6,473 bases of DNA from positions 1 to 6,473 of the forward strand of contig CARDPF010000183.1 in the NCBI GenBank assembly GCA_948960675.1. Reading direction: 5' to 3'. This DNA comes from an uncultured Eisenbergiella sp. GTDB taxonomy: Bacteria; Bacillota; Clostridia; Lachnospirales; Lachnospiraceae. Positions 5,057-6,473 of this stretch are shown here, piece after piece. Numbering within the stretch: position 1 is the first letter of the stretch; each line of letters opens with the position of its first letter. Made by a program: the position numbers and the translations under genes. A model generated the notes under the pieces. That model was given only the letters and a program-made list of their open reading frames with translations, was not told the DNA's origin and did not search any database.

Positions 5057-6338
5057 GACAAAGATTGTGATTTTGGTGACGAACCGGCTGGCAGAGGCGA
5101 AAGATTCGGAAGCAAAGACCGAGATGATAGAGGAACTGAGCGAGAACCTTTACCAGCGGTATCTGGAACTGACGGCAGGCGATATGCCGGAGGAGGAAGC
5201 CCTTTTGGAGGCTATGGAGAGCCTGGGTGACGTGGAGGAACTGCTTGCCTACCTGCGGGAAGCCGAGGCTGAGGAGGAAGCTGTCAGGCAGCAGAAGGAA
5301 AAGGGGGAAGAGCACCGCTGGTCTTTTAACGGAAAAGGAAAATCTTCTTTTTCCATGGATCATTTGGGCAGCGAAATCGAAGAGATCGTGAATGCTGCGG
5401 TTTCCACGGCGATGGGAGCGGTGGACAGTGCCAAGGATGTGGCCAAGGACGTGGCGCACCAGATCAAGGAACGGTATCCGGACGGGGTGTTCATGCAGTT
5501 TTCCGCTTCCAGGGGCAAAACAGTGGATGCGACAAATATCATGTCAGAAAATGTCCGTTCTTTGGAAATCCGCCTAAACAGCGGGGATGTCACGATTGAT
5601 TTTGCACAGGAAGAGGATGCGCTCATTGCCATCAGCGGGGATACGGATGAAATCGAAACCATGTTAAAGGGGGATGTGCTGTCCATCAGTCAGGGAAACA
5701 CCGCCAGTGCGGCTTACTTTTTCATGAGGGGCATGCGCAGTTCCGATATTGCGATTACCCTGCCCCGGAAGAAATGGGATGGGATCCACATTGTGACGGT
5801 GAACGGGGATGTACAGATCGAAGAGGGCTTGGAATGTGCAAGCCTGCATGTCACCACATCCAACGGGGATGTGGAAGCGGTGGCGGTTTGCGGGGAAAAA
5901 ATGGTGTTCACCTCGGAGAGCGGCGATATCGAAGGGCAAAACCTTATAGGGGACCTGCGTGCGGAGACAAAGAGCGGGGACGTGGATATGGGAGGAACCT
6001 TTGGACAGTGCGAATTGTTCAGCGCCAGCGGAGACATTTGTTTTTTGGGAACCGGCAGGGAACTCCACGGGTCCAGCACCAGCGGGGAAGTGGAACTCAC
6101 GCTGGAAAAGCTGCCCCAAAAGGTCAAGGCGGGTTCCATTTCCGGAAGCTGTCAGGTGCATGTGCCGGAGGGGGAAGGGTTTGCGGTCTCCTACCGGACG
6201 GTCAGCGGGACATTCCGCACAAACCTTCCGTTTTCCGGAATGCTTGGGGACACAAAAGGGGATGCCGTTTATGGGGAAGATAACGGGAACCTCATCCACC
6301 TCACCAGCGTGAGCGGTGACATAGAAATTCTGGTTTGA
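5043..6338 (+). CDS. HAAS-like helical domain plus DUF4097 (toastrack) beta-repeat protein
   Basis: This 431-residue protein has three parts. Residues 1-72 form a helical domain like that of DUF1700/HAAS proteins, with ELSENLYQRYLEL (31-43) and the typical EEEALLEAMESLGDVEELLAYL (50-71, two helices). HAAS domains are usually encoded beside PadR genes, as here. Residues 73-148 are charged, with an amphipathic helix at about 111-143. Residues 150-431 are DUF4097, a beta-repeat fold of YvlB/LiaG-like envelope-stress proteins. Gly-Asp/Glu turns recur every 18-21 residues, for example at G255, G275, G294, G312, G330, G348 and a final SGDIEILV at the C-terminus. No signal peptide or transmembrane helix is visible, so it may be cytoplasmic or peripheral at the membrane. 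The ATG at 5043 follows GGAGG (5032-5036) by 6 nt and overlaps the PadR gene by 14 nt. A role as sensor or antagonist for PadR, or as an envelope-stress effector, is inference. Confidence 0.85.
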   Translation: MNRIETKIVILVTNRLAEAKDSEAKTEMIEELSENLYQRYLELTAGDMPEEEALLEAMESLGDVEELLAYLREAEAEEEAVRQQKEKGEEHRWSFNGKGKSSFSMDHLGSEIEEIVNAAVSTAMGAVDSAKDVAKDVAHQIKERYPDGVFMQFSASRGKTVDATNIMSENVRSLEIRLNSGDVTIDFAQEEDALIAISGDTDEIETMLKGDVLSISQGNTASAAYFFMRGMRSSDIAITLPRKKWDGIHIVTVNGDVQIEEGLECASLHVTTSNGDVEAVAVCGEKMVFTSESGDIEGQNLIGDLRAETKSGDVDMGGTFGQCELFSASGDICFLGTGRELHGSSTSGEVELTLEKLPQKVKAGSISGSCQVHVPEGEGFAVSYRTVSGTFRTNLPFSGMLGDTKGDAVYGEDNGNLIHLTSVSGDIEILV

Positions 6339-6340
6339 AC

Positions 6341-6382
6341 AAAATCAATGCGGCAGCCTAAAAAAGGGCTGCCGCATATTTT
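6341..6382. terminator. Bidirectional intrinsic terminator
   Basis: An 11-bp stem joins ATGCGGCAGCC (6348-6358) to GGCTGCCGCAT (6367-6377) across an 8-nt A-rich loop. AAAAT (6341-6345) precedes it and ATTTT (6378-6382) follows it, giving a T-tract on each strand. It sits 2 nt after the DUF4097 stop and 2 nt from the stop of the minus-strand gene, so it can end transcripts from both sides. Confidence 0.85.
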
Positions 6383-6384
6383 GG

Positions 6385-6473
6385 TTAAGGGGAAATTGCT
6401 GTAATCGTGATGAATGCCAGTACAACGAAAATTAAGTTTCTGGTACATTGACGCAGAATGATTGTTTCAGATG
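6385..6473 (-). CDS. C-terminal tail of a minus-strand gene, probably a membrane protein (partial)
   Basis: Read on the minus strand from the window end, one frame stays open for 28 codons and closes with TAA at 6387-6385, immediately before the shared terminator. The peptide begins SETIILRQCTRN and continues with a hydrophobic stretch, LIFVVLAFITIT, before ending in AISP. This looks like the last transmembrane helix of an integral membrane protein. The rest lies outside the window, so no family can be named. The convergent position at a bidirectional terminator supports a real gene end, though an open frame of this length can occur by chance. Confidence 0.5.
   Translation of the reverse strand, partial: SETIILRQCTRNLIFVVLAFITITAISP

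Noticed and set aside
5664..6299. Minus-strand frame of 211 codons inside the DUF4097 gene
   Set aside because: It is an antisense shadow of a repetitive coding sequence, with no recognisable domain.

Overview
The window looks like chromosomal DNA from a Gram-positive clostridium, most likely of the Lachnospiraceae type. This rests on strong AGGAGG-like ribosome binding sites about 7 nt before nearly every start, sigma-A style promoters, moderate GC content and the protein families present. No rRNA, tRNA, CRISPR array, transposase or phage gene is visible. The assignment is by gene style and is not proven.

Layout. (a) 1-144: short upstream region with competing inverted repeats and an extended -10 promoter. 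(b) 145-1114: an HD-domain phosphohydrolase followed 40 nt later by a small DUF1622 membrane protein, probably one operon. (c) 1124-1197: a very long, almost fully paired hairpin. (d) 1230-2321: a family 2 glycosyltransferase with a TPR-like C-terminus. (e) 2375-3141: a clean promoter and an MgtC/SapB family membrane protein. (f) 3151-3177: a GC-rich hairpin without a T-tract. (g) 3232-4180: a small P-loop kinase-like protein and a GNAT acetyltransferase whose reading frames overlap. (h) 4177-4518: a foldback (inverted-repeat) element of about 340 bp, the most unusual object here. (i) 4548-6338: a promoter with a built-in dyad, a long GC-rich leader, a PadR-family repressor and a translationally coupled DUF4097 ('toastrack') protein. 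(j) 6341-6382: a bidirectional terminator, followed by the C-terminal tail of a convergent minus-strand gene cut by the window end.

How the genes work together. The clearest functional unit is the PadR/DUF4097 pair: a small repressor, a candidate operator inside its own promoter, and an overlapping partner with an N-terminal HAAS/DUF1700-like helical domain and a C-terminal beta-repeat domain. This is the layout expected of an autoregulated, envelope-stress-like switch. The P-loop kinase and GNAT are coupled by overlap and probably act on related small molecules, but their substrates cannot be read from sequence. The other genes look like ordinary housekeeping or accessory genes in independent or loosely linked units.

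All protein-coding genes but the last lie on the plus strand. The parts not explained by proteins are the two large palindromic structures (1124-1197 and 4177-4518) and the structured leader before the PadR gene.
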